Notes under the pieces: generated by a model
What the model saw: only the letters and a program-made list of their open reading frames with translations
What the model was told of the DNA's origin: nothing
The model's database searches: none
Part shown: piece after piece, positions 11,258 through 23,500 of the stretch
How positions within the stretch are numbered: the first letter of the stretch is position 1
Layout: every line of letters starts with the position of its first letter
Assembly: GCF_947179515.1 (NCBI RefSeq)
Contig: NC_067492.1
Span: 7,395,676 to 7,459,675, forward strand
Source: Apodemus sylvaticus
Taxonomy: Eukaryota > Chordata > Mammalia > Rodentia > Muridae
DNA: 64,000 nt
Direction of reading: 5' to 3'
Made by a program: the position numbers and the translations under genes

Positions 11258-14069
11258 CTAAGGCTGATTTAATGATAGCCTTTTATTTTTAAATTTTCAC
11301 TGACAGAAGACAGGAGCACAGTAACATTTTTGAATGTTGGTTTTTGAGCCAATAATTTATCTCTGAGAGTTACTGATACTCTAGATTTTATCTTTGGCAG
11401 CTACCTAAAACTTTCTAAAATTGTCTTCACACAAGCTGTGCTTTTTCCTGCATCTGTTTGTTTTCTTGTGTGCACACCTGCACATGGGGTCACCTGGCCT
11501 GTTTCCCATGACAGACTGAGAGCCATGTGCTGTGGCTTCCAGGTTTCCCTAAAAACCCTTAGTGAAGTTCTTTATGCTTCTAGAACATCTGGGTTTCTCC
11601 ACTATTCTAAGTGAATGCTAAATTTTATTAAACGCAGTTTCTGCTGAGATGGCTTAATGGCCTGCCCATATGTTTTAACACTAATGCCATCCCAAATCAG
11701 ACCAGGGCACACCTGTACACTGAACACCATGTGGCTCTGATGGGTGCCTAGAGGGCTTGAGTTACTGCACTCTTCATCATCAGGACATTGGAAACATAAT
11801 ACCCAGAGCCCCCACGAGCACCCTCCACTCTGGGATTTGATTTACTAACCTTGGCTGTGTCTTCTGTGTCTGAGGAACACTACTATAAAAATTCTTTCTC
11901 TGCAAGTCAAAGATATACCTGCCTTTAAGTGTGGGGAGTGCCTCGTGTCCCACTTTCTGGAAGACAGAGACTAGGACATCCCTACCTCCCCTACCCCCAC
12001 CCTGGGAGAACACATTTTACCCTGAGGATCTTCTACTTGTTTTCCCATTCACAATCTCCCTCTGACAGGCTCACCTGCTGTGACAGCAGTTATCTGTACT
12101 ACTGTTCATCTGTTGTCTAACTGCAGAATCACCACTTGGTTCGCTGCTTAAATTCTCCACAAGTCCTTGTGCTCCGCAGAGCCAGCAGGGCTATTTTTAT
12201 GTCCGCCTGAGGTGGCTGCATCTGTCTCTCTGGTCTGCTTCTGTTGTCTGCTGCTGCCTGGGGTTTTCACTTCACTGCTTCTGTCTGCAAAAGTGCCTGC
12301 GGATATAATCTGATATCCTCCTCCTTCCAGAAGGGTTGGGACTTGTTCCCACCAGTCTGCGGGGGACACAAGCAGCCTCAGCCATGCTGGCCGGCCTTCT
12401 GCCAGCAACTGAGACAATGCAAGTTAGCTAAGGGGCTGCCCGGTAAGCCAGGGTGTACCCTGCCAGAACCCACCCAAAGTAAAGGGGTCCATTGGGGAAT
12501 GTATTCTTTGCTGTCTGGTCCCAGTGCCTGCCCAACTAGCTTTAAGGGCGGTGAGGTCCAGTATATCCACTTAGCTATCACCTGAAAGGCCACCCAGTCC
12601 AAGAGAAAAGTGACCCCAATCATCCCCAACGACCAGGTGCCCCTTCCTCACCTAGGCCTCCCTTTCTTCAGGGCTTCCGATGTCCCTGCAGGGGCTTCAC
12701 TGTCACCGTGACACTGTCCTGTCCTTCTTTGGACTGGCTGAGTATTTTTGCTGGCTGTAAATATCTCGGCCCTATTAGTTTGGAAGTAACAGTTTCTTGT
12801 GTCATAGTGACAACTCCAAGGGTCAGGTAATGTCCCATCATGTCTCCCTCCTGCTCAGACTTCCTCATACTGCCTGTATCATAGGTCTCTTCTGTGCCAG
12901 GGCTCTGTTCGCCTGCCCACAGGGTGCCACTCTATTTCCACATCTGGCATCTTGTCCCTCCTGTCTTAATTGAGTCACAGAAGCCCCCCGCAGTGCAGAG
13001 CTGCAAGCGTACAGCTTCTGTCCTGTGTGCCTAGTGAGCATGCCACAACAGGCTGTGGCACGGCACAGCTGGCGTCCAGCGCTTGCCTGTGGAGTTCCTC
13101 CCTCAGCAGTGATGTCAGGTAATAAGGCAGGTGAGGCAGATGGCCTCAGTCCACACTACTGGCAATCCAACCTGACAACTTGACTGCAGGGTGTCACCTG
13201 CTCCTCTCCACCCTAGGGGCAGTGTAGCGCTGTCTGAAGGTAATCACAAGCTAGGGCAGGGTCATTCCTGTGCCAGCAGAGCTCTGGGATCTGGTCCTGA
13301 AATCACTAGAGCATCCCCTATGGAGGCTAGATGAGGCCCCACTTCACCTTCTGGGGTGCAGCTGCTCACACTTCTCTCCTCAGGGTTGTCTAGTAAAGCA
13401 TGGTTTAAAGGTGTCTCAGTGCAGTGAGGCTGACCGCTTCCTGTTTATTGGGCATATGAAGATCTGGTGAATATGTCTCAGACTTTTGCCTTTTTGTTAT
13501 TTTGGCTGAACAAAATGTCAGCAGTGACAGTCTCTCAGTGACTCGGAGGCCTCAGTAGGGCCTCTGCCCCTCAGATGCTCTTGAACTGTGGCACTGTGTT
13601 TACTACCACCATCCTCAGCACACCTGCCGAGCTCATGTGCACTGAGGGACAGAGCCCATCTCTCCTGAGTGGTGGGATCTCCGCTAACATTTATTTTTAA
13701 AAGGCTGGGCCTTGGGCAGGTGAGGATGATGTGGCACTCCTGAGCCTGCTGCCTCCTCCCAGGTGTTGGCACTGGAGGCTTAGGCCACCGTGTGCGCCTC
13801 AGCAGCATCTTCAAGTGCGAGCTCTGCCTGCTTTCCTTTATACCCAGCTCAAGCCACCCTTGCTCAAGCCAAGGCTCACCACCTAGTTTACTGCGCCCCT
13901 CACACTTGGCTCCTCGTGAGATCCCACCTGCCATGAGCGCCACTGTGGAACTTGGGTTCCTTGCCCCAGCACCTTCACATCCTCATGGTGGGTCTCTGTC
14001 CCAAAGTGTTCTGTGCCATCTGCTGCTGGGCCACACATCAGTTCATTAAGACAGACAACTGTCGTTCTT

Positions 14070-14087
14070 AAAGATTTATTTTTATTC

Positions 14088-14132
<45 letters not shown>

Positions 14133-14263
14133 TGTGTGTGTCTGATGTGGGAGTGGGAGGAGTGTGGGAAATCAAAGGGGCATCGGGTTACAGGCAGTGA
14201 GCTATCCCCACTGGGGAGGGGAGAGTGGTAAGAACTCTAACCATTGAGCCATCTCTCCGACCA
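14070..14263 (-). mobile_element. B2/B3-like SINE with internal (TG)n
   Basis: It opens with 'aagatttatttttatt' (reverse of a B2/B3 tail), carries a (TG)n run near 14093-14131, and ends 'ccattgagccatctctccga', the reverse of the B2 head. Confidence 0.85.
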
Positions 14264-15224
14264 GTACTCATCACTCTTGTCCACTGCAACAAAAGTCCCT
14301 ATTCGGCTTCTGCAGGAAACCTCACTGAGAGAACCTGTACTTTCTCAGAGGAGGCTTCTCCTTGGTTTTTTTCTCTAGTTCAGTAACATTGCCTCAGCAT
14401 CTCAGAAAGCACGCTCGTAGGTCTTTGGCTCAGCTCCTCGGATGGCCATCAGGTGTCCGCATCCAATATATAGACTTTCCAGTCTCAGAATACCCAGATG
14501 CCAGGCATCCTCATTTGTCACAAAGGCTTTCCAAATCCAGGTTCAGGGACATTTGTCACTGGTTTCTTATAGATGTCTCTGATCAGATCTATTGTGACTT
14601 TGCTGAAAGTTCTCTTTAACTATGAACAGGTAAATTTCACATACCATTTTTCTTTTTAAGATAATCACATGGTTCTATTAGCACAGTAAGTCACATGACT
14701 TGCAAAATATACCAAATATGCATGGCTGAACTGACTCAACCTGTGGTATCGGGTGACACATCACTTGATGTCACCAAGCACAGCCTGTTCCTGATCTGAG
14801 GTAGCTCAGCCATTCAGAAGCAACAACCTTTCTTTTCTTCTTCCTTCCTTCTCCTGCCCCACCCCAGTCTGGTGTCAAGACAGAATGTCATCCCATCTGT
14901 CGTTTCCCAATTCATCCATACAATTTTGGGAGAGTCTCGTCTTCTACTGCCTGAGGGGCAGTGGCAGCTTGTCTCTGTCACCTTTCTTACCAGGACTTAG
15001 CATCCTGTCTGAACACTGGCATAAATGGAGCTCCTCTGTCTGTAATGCTCCACAGCACTGCTTTCCTCATCTGAATGTAGACTTACTTCCCCATCCCAAG
15101 GTTGTTGTCTTCAGCTGTTTTTCAACACACCTGATGTATTCCACATTTTGAAATCTCTGTTATTCAATGAAGCATATCTTCAGGAGTCCAGTTTTATATA
15201 CTTGACCTATGAGAAGTTTTTTAC

Positions 15225-15480
15225 CTCATTAAAATCTACCTCGATTCCATGTGGTCAGAGAACACACAACATGGCTCAGAGCCTGTGGCAAGCAGAGTTC
15301 TTTAGCAATGCTCCAGAGAACATCTAAGAATAGACCTTTCTCAAGTTGTTGGGTGATGTCCTACAAAGACAAGACCAGGGCTACTGGCCACCTGAGCAAA
15401 CACTCTAGTCTTTACCGTGGCATGTCTATACGGGTCTCGGATACTGAAGGCTGAAGATTGCATATGCTTTTCTTCAAGGC
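15225..15480 (-). mobile_element. Diverged L1-like relic, antisense
   Basis: Pieces such as 'attccatgtggtcagagaac' and 'caagttgttgggtgatgtcc' align loosely with the reverse strand of L1 ORF2. No open frame remains. Assignment is by memory of the L1 pattern only. Confidence 0.35.
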
Positions 15481-15885
15481 AATTTAGAGTACTTTAAAAT
15501 ATTCACTTCTCTTCTTGTCTGTCCGGAGACAGTCATCTTTTCCTGTTTTGATGTATTCAGTCTTAGATAGTCAATTTTATATAGATCACCTAAGATCCAT
15601 TTCTATTCCAAGTGGTCCATGTTTGCTGGGGAACCTCCATTGGGGCGCGTGCTCCTAGTCTTGAAAATCCCCCTAGAATGTCCTTTCCATGGGCATCTTT
15701 AGCACATAGCCTCGATTTTTATGTCTTTGCCAAATGTGATCTGTCTATCAACAATAACCACAAGATATATTGAAGACCAAACATTTCACCTTTTCAAGTG
15801 ACCAGTCACTTGGTGTACAAGACAAATATCCCTTATCCAACCGGAAGCAGTGTCGGGACCCCCAGGGTGCAGGATCCCCCGTGCG

Positions 15886-15906
15886 CTGCTGCTGCTGCTG
15901 CTGCTG
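15886..15906. repeat. (CTG)7 trinucleotide run
   Basis: Seven uninterrupted CTG units in intergenic sequence. Confidence 0.95.
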
Positions 15907-16949
15907 TTCCTCTCTTCGGGTCCTAACAATGTGTTTCTGTCAATCTGTCAGTCTTCCAGTAAGCAATCTTCTTACCTCTGCTTTCTTTCAGTTACAAATG
16001 TTTGCAAATTCATCATGCCACAGAGTGGGCCAGAGTGCCGATCCTTTGAAGGTCAACTAACCCTCTATATTTGTATCGAGAGGCACACTTGTGCTCACCT
16101 GCTCAGATGCTGGTCCTTTAGGCTATTTCCACTCTAGGTCATTATGGATGGGGCTGTTGCGCATGTGCACACACACAGGTATTCCCAGGATTGCAACTGC
16201 AGGGCCACATGGCACACTGTCGCCTTCCAGTCCTCTGACTGCCAGCATGGGTCTGCTGCCGTCTCCCATCTTGTATCTGGGTGTGGGCCTATGCCATGCT
16301 CTTCCCGAGTGTGCTTTCCTCTTGCTCTCCATTCTTGCCCAGACTCCTGCCCAGATGTGTTACACAGCTTTGTAAACTCAGTCTCCATGCCTTTCCCCAT
16401 TTTCCCCACACAGGGCCATCTCCAACAGCGGCAAGTCTCCTATGAAGATGGCCACAACCATGTCAAATTGTCTATTCCATAGAGCCTCTGCTACCTCAGT
16501 GTGCCCTGGTCAATAACCAGCCCAGGAATTCAGAATGTGGTGGCATGAGACAGAGACATGACAATCTGGGACCATAACTTTGAAATCCTCTCAGGGAAAA
16601 GTGTCAAGCCTGGCACTGGCGGTCAGTAAGGACTTTATTGGCATTTCACAGGCCACACATGTGACTACTTGAACCTGCTTTCTCTACAGTCCTGCCTTCT
16701 CCACAGGGCATTCTCCGGGCCCCCTGGGGTTGCAGTTTATGGAGCCTAAGCATTCAGCAGAGGACAAGTTAGAATGTCCTTGCCTTTGAGGGCTTGCTGT
16801 GATGAAGTGGGAGCTGCTGCCCCAAGGGGTACCCACAGCTCATGCTCCCTAGAAGAGAGAGCCAGAGGACCTGTCTGGCGGCATGGGCCTGGAGGTGAGC
16901 ATTCGTCCCAGGACCCATCCTGGGGAGTCCTCTCATGGGGTAACAACAC

Positions 16950-17500
16950 TGAGCCTGTGGCCATAAATACACTTTATTTCATTAGAAATGCATAATCACA
17001 CTGGGGAGCACTCCCTCTGGAGCACTCCCCTAGCAGCAGGCCTGAAGTGCTCCAGCATCACCAGCTGGCTCCAACACCTACATCAGGACCCTGAAGGGAG
17101 CACACGGCCCAGGCTTCCACTACTCCACAGTTGTGTTTCTGTTCTGTTTTTGTTTGTTTGGTTGGTTGGTTTCTTTTCTTTTCTTTCTTTCTTTTTTTTT
17201 TTTTCCATTTTCTTTTTTGTTATAAACACCATAGCAAATTAAAAAAGCTGTTTAAACAAAATATCGTAGTTCTTGTTTTTCTGAAGGTACTCAACACTCT
17301 GTACCATGCTTCTCCTTTGGAGACCAGCAGTGAGACTCAAACCCTGAGGCGCCTTCCAGCAGGGAGTGGCCAGGACCTTCCCTGGGAGGAGGAGCTCTCG
17401 AATGCCCAGCAGAACCTGCAGTTGCTTGCTAAAGCAGGAGAGCAGGGCACAGGGTGGGCCCATGAGCAGCTGTGGCGCGGTGCTCCTGCAACGCCTGGTC
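16950..17500 (-). other. Banp: Banp 3' untranslated region (approximate)
   Basis: The 3' UTR runs from the TGA codon to the predicted cleavage region about 20 bases past the AATAAA at 16973-16978. In transcript sense it includes a long A-rich stretch (plus-strand T-rich, 17140-17225). This could misprime oligo-dT and be mistaken for a poly(A) tail. The exact end cannot be fixed by eye; an earlier end near the A-rich stretch is possible. Confidence 0.7.
16973..16978 (-). terminator. Banp: Polyadenylation signal AATAAA of Banp
   Basis: TTTATT on the plus strand is AATAAA in the Banp sense. It lies about 520 bases beyond the stop codon and is followed by a GT-rich stretch (cagtgttgtta) about 30 bases further on, as expected for a downstream element. 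It is the only canonical hexamer I noticed between the stop codon and this point. Confidence 0.65.
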
Positions 17501-17572
17501 TCACTGGATCTGGATGGCTCCATGCTCAAGCTGCATTTCGGGCTGCAGAGTAGGTTGCAATGCCTCAGCTGT
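17501..17572 (-). CDS. Banp: Banp terminal coding exon (TAEALQPT...GAIQIQ, stop TGA)
   Basis: The acceptor is 'ccttgcag'. The coding part is 72 bp: 23 residues, TAEALQPTLQPEMQ then LEHGAIQIQ, followed by TGA at 17503-17501. The C-terminus matches the conserved BANP end. The exon continues into the 3' untranslated region down to about 16950. A different reading frame stays open for over 100 codons across this exon, but it matches no known BANP tail. Confidence 0.96.
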   Translation of the reverse strand, partial: TAEALQPTLQPEMQLEHGAIQIQ

Positions 17573-20500
17573 CTGCAAGGTGGGGGAGAAAGGAAAAGTG
17601 TTCTAGAAAAGTACAGCAGCACACGTGTGTACCAGCGAGCCACCTATGTGTTACACAGACAGACAAGTTCCACACATAAGCAGAAAAGGCATGCCAACCT
17701 CAGAAGCTAGGGTACCAGGCCAGCCCTGACCTAAAGAGAAACAAGCACATCTTACACCTACCCAGGGGAATTCTGGCAACCGGGGCCACGGGACTTAGAC
17801 ACACCATGCTCTCAACCTGACATAGTTCCCTAGACCCTCAAGGTCACACTAACTTCCTACAGAAAATGCCCCAGTGTTCTAAGTGGCACCTTGGACAACA
17901 GCTTAAAGTCATGGCACCTTCCAGTGGAGTATATTAGAAAGACTATGAAGTCACTGCTTCAAGGTGAGGATTTGTAACCTTGGAATGAATAACTGATCTT
18001 CCATCTCAGCTAGACTGCAGGCACACTAAAAGAGTGCCCTGAGATTTGGTGCTGAGGTAAGCATTGGTCCTGCAACACAGTAGGCCACGGCTCGCACCTG
18101 ACAGCTTGTACTGTAGATCTAAGTTTCTGTTTTTTAAAGACAAACAAAAAAGTTTTCTCTCCCTGCTGGGAATGCATGCTGAGGCCATGTTCAGTTCACT
18201 TCTAAATAAATAGATAGGTAGGTAGATAAATATAGATAGATGGATGGATGGATGGATGGACAGACGGATGGATGGATACAAAGATAGAGGAGAGGAAAGA
18301 GAAGAAGAGGACGAGGAAGAGTGCAGCCCAGGTGAGGGATGTGGACTGCAGGTGCTTTCTAGGAAGCTGTGTGCTCAGCCAGGCAGGAGAAAGAACCTGT
18401 GGCTTTATCAAAACAGTGAGATCAAGTGGGCGGCTGTGGGCAGCTGTGTGGCACACTGAAGGAAGAAGTGTCTTGAGGCTCGATGGGGTCACAGCTGAGG
18501 CCTGCAGATGGGAAGTCTTCACCTAGGTTCTTCTCTGAGAACCTGGAAGAGGTTGTTCTGAGGCCTTCAGGGAAAGAATCCAATAGTCCCTTCTCCTCAG
18601 ATGCCTGGCCTAACAGCTCCATAAGCCCTTCCAATGCCTGAGGCCAATAGGCCTCAATAGCTCCTGGGAGAAATAAAATCCTGACCAGCCTATGGCCAAA
18701 GCCCTGTTCTCAGGTTCAGGTGAACGGAAACCTCTGTAAGAGCCTGCACTGCTTACTACACCAGGAAAGCTGCCAGTGCCTGCAGGTATGCAGAGGGAGG
18801 AGACCTGACTCACGGGACAGACTCGACTGTCAAGTCTTCTGCTCCTACCAGGTCACCTGGCCTTGCTGGGCTGAGATCAGAGGAGCCCGCAGATTCTGAT
18901 CTCAGGCGTTAAGAGTAAACAGAAGCCCCATGCCTAAGCCAGACCGGCTTGCCTCTCGACATGGGTTCCCAGTTCTACAGGAATGTTAGACACAGCCCCA
19001 AGTTCAGTCTCCACTAGGGAGGCTAAAGGGACTGGGAGGGACTGGGAGGGACCGGGAGGGACAGGACTTACCTGCGTTGCTGCGGTGTGGTCGCTCACCG
19101 GCGCCAGCTGCACATACTGAACCTGAATGTCACTGCCCTGGAGAGGCGACCCGTCTACTCCTGTAGCAGCAGGGTCTGAGGAGGCCACGGCTATGAGCTG
19201 AGCACCCTGCAGTACCTGGGGTTGGGGACAAAGCCAGGCTGGTCAGTAGAGTGCGAGTCAGCAGACCCCTATCCTCTTCTGGTCCAGGAGCAGCAGGAGG
19301 CCACAGTGTGGATGTAAGTGCAATGGCACCTCGCTGCCTACTGCAGAGACACCGCTTACATGAGTGCTGAGTCTTCGATTGTCATGAAATCTGCCACATT
19401 CACACGAAGCCTTGCAGAAACACCCTTGCTACACACAGACATTAGTCTTTTAAAGCTCATGCAAAAACAAATAAGCTAAAACTTGAAGACTGCTGAGAGC
19501 TTAGCAAACCCTGGCCAGAGCCCATGTAGAGCCAGTAACTTTAGTTAGAGAGACAACAAGGAGAGGGGGCTGCGGGGGATGGGGTGGGGTGGGGGTGGGG
19601 GCTCAGTGGGTCACTGCGTCTACACAAGCGTGAGGACATGAGTCTAGAGCTACAGCGTCCACACACACACAAATCACAGCAGCTGTGTATACCTGGAACC
19701 CCAAGCAGAAAGCCTGCTGGAGCCAGCTCCCAGCCAGCCTAGCCATAGAGTGAGTGAGTGCCGGCTCAGTGAGGAACCCTGTCCTCAGATGAGGACACTA
19801 GGCACCTCTGCACACACGTGCGCCTGCACGCATACACACACACACACACACAGAAATAAAGAAAGGAAAAGCTACTGTGGCAGGGAGAGTGAAGGGTGAC
19901 CAGGCTCCTAGAGGGGGTGTGAGCAGAGACACCAGGAGCAGGTCAGTACAGAACGGACCCTTCAGTCCTTTTTAGCTGCATCCTTCCACCATCCTGATCC
20001 TGACTGAGCAGTGACACTGCCTCAGAATAGACCTGGAGGAGAGGTAAGCTTGGGGTAACTCCAGCCCTGGATACCCTTACCACTGATTCACTTCCCACAA
20101 ACCCGTCTGATGCTCACAGGACTAGGCAGGAGGCTCAAGGCAGGCAACACAGCCTCCATCTGCTCATCTGTAGTTGCCAGGAACCACGGGCCCTACGTCA
20201 GCATTGTGACTACCCTAGGTGGGAAGGCCAGGAGTCCCAGGCATGCAATGCCAACAATGGACAGAACTGCCTGAATTAGAGGCACCTTTGGCAAGATGGC
20301 ACACCCATCCTTTGGTATGGAGAAGATTGCATGTAACTCCCCACAACCAAGACAGCAGCACAAACTCACCCAGTCAACTTCTAAGAAGAGGTGTACTTGT
20401 AAATAGTGCTAGCTTGACTGTCAGATGACATGTGCCTTTTTAAAGGACACACTGCAAGAAAGGACAGTGTCTTTTATGCTAATGATGGTCTGCCAAACTG

Positions 20501-23500
20501 AAATACACTTCAGGTTCACAGGTAGTGGGAAAATATTTTTTTAATGACTGAAAACCCCTTTTTAATATTTTTGAATAACTAAAAAAAGTGAGACAACTAT
20601 TTGGGGAAATGACTGCCAACAGATTGAATATAGCTGTCCCCTTGGAAACTCATGCTGAACTCCCTGGGTGAGGGCTCCGATGGGCCGCAGTGACAGAATC
20701 AGCAAGTCGGTCTTTCCTAAGAACTCCTAGCATTCCTTTGGCAAGCAGTCCATCTACCTCCTTCCTGGGGAGTGCAGTGGCTTCTGGGTCAGTCTCACTT
20801 CCGGTATGACTCTGCTCACCGATGGAAGCCCTGACAGACTCTACTCAAGGAGGAGCCAAGGGACAACAGCAACAATGACAGCCTGTCCCTGCACATATCT
20901 AGTCCTCTGACATGCCTCTCTAGACCTGCTGCTCTTCTGTATGTCAACATCTGGGGACCGGAGGACAGTTTCCTTGGCCTGACAGGAACCACACATCTGG
21001 TCATCCACTCCATGGGCCATGGTGACAGGCAGTGCAAAAACCAGGGGAGCTGGTCCTCAGGCCTCTCGGTGTTAAACTCAGGTTAAGAGGAAAGAGGGCG
21101 TGCAAACACGCAAGCTCAAAACTGCACATAAGCACTTGCCTGGTACATCTACCCCAATACCCAGCATCTCCCTACCCCACACCCACTATGGCACAGCTGC
21201 TGCACACTGCCTCTTCAGAGCAATGCAGGGCAACAGATGCTAAAGTTGCCCAACAACTGGCTGACAGTAAAGACTCCTTGTTTTGGATAAAGCAAGGCCC
21301 CTTTCAGGGGGAAAAGCCTGAATAGAGCAAAATAATCCAGTCTTCTAAGAGTCCCTGACAGAAGCCTCTGGATTCCTCCTCCGCACTGACTTGTGCTCAG
21401 AACTACATTTCTCCAGGCATGGCACTTTGCTTCATCTGACCAAGCAGTTCAACTTGAAACAAAACCAAGAATTTTATATTTAGGAAAAAGCAAACGAAAG
21501 TCCTGTTTGGGGACAGCCCTTGGGGCAGACTTGGTTAGACAGACTCTCCCAGTCTAGAAGCTGGCCTTGACCTTCCTGGGCAGCCAGGGCAGCTCGGGCT
21601 CTCTTCCTCTACACTTACTCACCCAGAACACCTCCTGCTCGCTCTACGCAGCAGCTCTTGAGGCTCTCAGTGGGTCCCACATGTTCCTGTGCCAACCCTG
21701 CAGGCTACCAAAACCACGCTCTACAGACGCGTGAACATTTCCCACCCAGCACCTGAGTCACAGGAGCTTCCTGGTCTCACTGCAAGAACACGGGGTTAAA
21801 CAGACAGGACAGTGTCTATGGAGCATCGATGGCCCGCTTGTACTTGGCTGTCTCCCCTGATCTACTCTAGGCCATCCACCAGGTAACCCAGGGAGAGGCA
21901 AAGGGGACTCTCCAAGTGTTCCTTAAAGAGCAGGGCAGCAGGTTTCAGAAGGAAAGGTACAAACACCAGAACTGCTGCAATAGGAGAATGGCCCTATCTC
22001 CAAGAACAAAAGGGGTTCTGTGGGGTGAGGGATCCAAGCTCTGCAAATGGGCCTGACTTACTGGCCATTCACCAAGCCATAGGTCTTCATATGTCATTAA
22101 TTGTTTCGTATGCCTATACACATCTTCAGACACATGTGGTCATAGGTGTGCACATGCACACATCTGCATGTAAGGTACATACCTGTTCAGACACCTTATC
22201 AGCTATGCTAAACCCCTAACATGCTCCTCTGCTATGAAGTCTCTGGCTGCCAAAGCCAGCTCTCAGTCTCAGACCTCGGCAGGTATTCAGTGCGGACAGA
22301 GGCAGTGACTGTGGCAGCATCTGGAAGCCTGGGCTTACTGCATGGCACTGTCTAACTTGCTGTAGGCTCTGTAAGGGTCAGCTACCTATGGCAAGCAGGT
22401 TCTGCCTGCTGTCCAGAGCTTTGACCTGACCCTTCCTTCATGGTCCCTGGAAAACACTGCTTAGGCCACCCACATCTCCCAACAAAAAACACTTACAAAC
22501 CTGGATCATTTCATTTCCAGCAGGCAGATCAAGTGTGTCTCCTCCCAGAGGCCATAGCTGGGAGGGATTAGCCTGGGCCACTGAGTCACCGCTGACAGGA
22601 ATGGGATTCTGGCACAGGCCCCACGACTGGAAGAGATCAGAATGGGGGCTATAGGCTGGGCAGGGACTTGTCAAGCCACAGATCCCGCCTTGTGGGGAAG
22701 AGGTAGGAAAAAGGAGAGGTGCTGACACCATGGCTGCCTGGTCTGCTATCTCCTAGTAACTCAGAAGCCAGGCCACATTTGGAAAGCCCAAGTTAGGAGT
22801 TACAACATAACCAGTTCCCCATTTGTGTTACAGTTTTACAGATTCCTCCATAATGAATCTAAGGTAACTGCAATTGCATTTAAGGAAACTTTTATAATCA
22901 TAGAACCAGTTTCCCAGAAAGGTCTGCCTGTGTTGACTGCAGCAAACAATACCCTCCCTGCTTAGCACCCCACCAGTGCTGTCCTGCCAGGACTGCCAAT
23001 AAAACCATTTTTTCTATGAAACATGGAGCTGATTAAATGGTAGGTGTTATACTGTAGGAAAAACCTGAATTCGCAATATTAAGACAAAGGTGTAACTCTA
23101 CCAACCAATTCATGAACGGAAGCAAGATTCCCATCTTCGAAAATCTTAGAAAGTCATGACTTTCAAAGACTAAAGCTACCAGGCCTGGACCCTGGCTATG
23201 GAATCTGACCACATCCGTTTCAACTGTAGGGAGGAGCTGGTGAGCTGTCACCTTGGCTGGCTACTGTGACGAGGAGACCAAGATACATGTCAGGGTGCCG
23301 TCATCATACTCACTAGGAGGGCACTTGCCAGGAAGGCCTGGCCATCCCTAAACTGTCCAATTCTGGTCATGCTTCTTGGGCCTGCCCCTGGGTCTCTGGT
23401 CCACACTCAGGAGTTATAATGTTAGTGACCATTCCTCATCCAGCAACAGGGGCAGACAAATACCTGATCTGCTGTGTGGGCCATTCCTCCAGTACCAGTA

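Larger units (their letters stand above)
1..16949. other. Intergenic region downstream of Banp, no gene recognised
   Basis: No open reading frame here resembles a known protein, and none shows exon-like conservation that I can recognise. Contents are SINEs, microsatellites, a G-rich minisatellite, hAT-like relics and diverged L1-like sequence. A stretch near 16095-16240 loosely resembles old L1 3' sequence. In mouse the next gene after Banp is, from general knowledge, Zfp469; nothing from it is visible here. Confidence 0.6.
17573..19071 (-). other. Banp: Banp intron between exon h and the last exon
   Basis: This intron of about 1.5 kb has GT..AG ends. It contains the tetranucleotide array at 18203-18290 and the decamer repeat next to the donor (19031-19062). 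No SINE was recognised. Confidence 0.85.

Noticed and set aside
17239..17643. 134-codon minus-strand ORF overlapping the last Banp exon in another frame
   Set aside because: The true frame through this exon matches BANP and ends at 17501. I found no simple exon skip or alternative donor that leads into this frame without an earlier stop.
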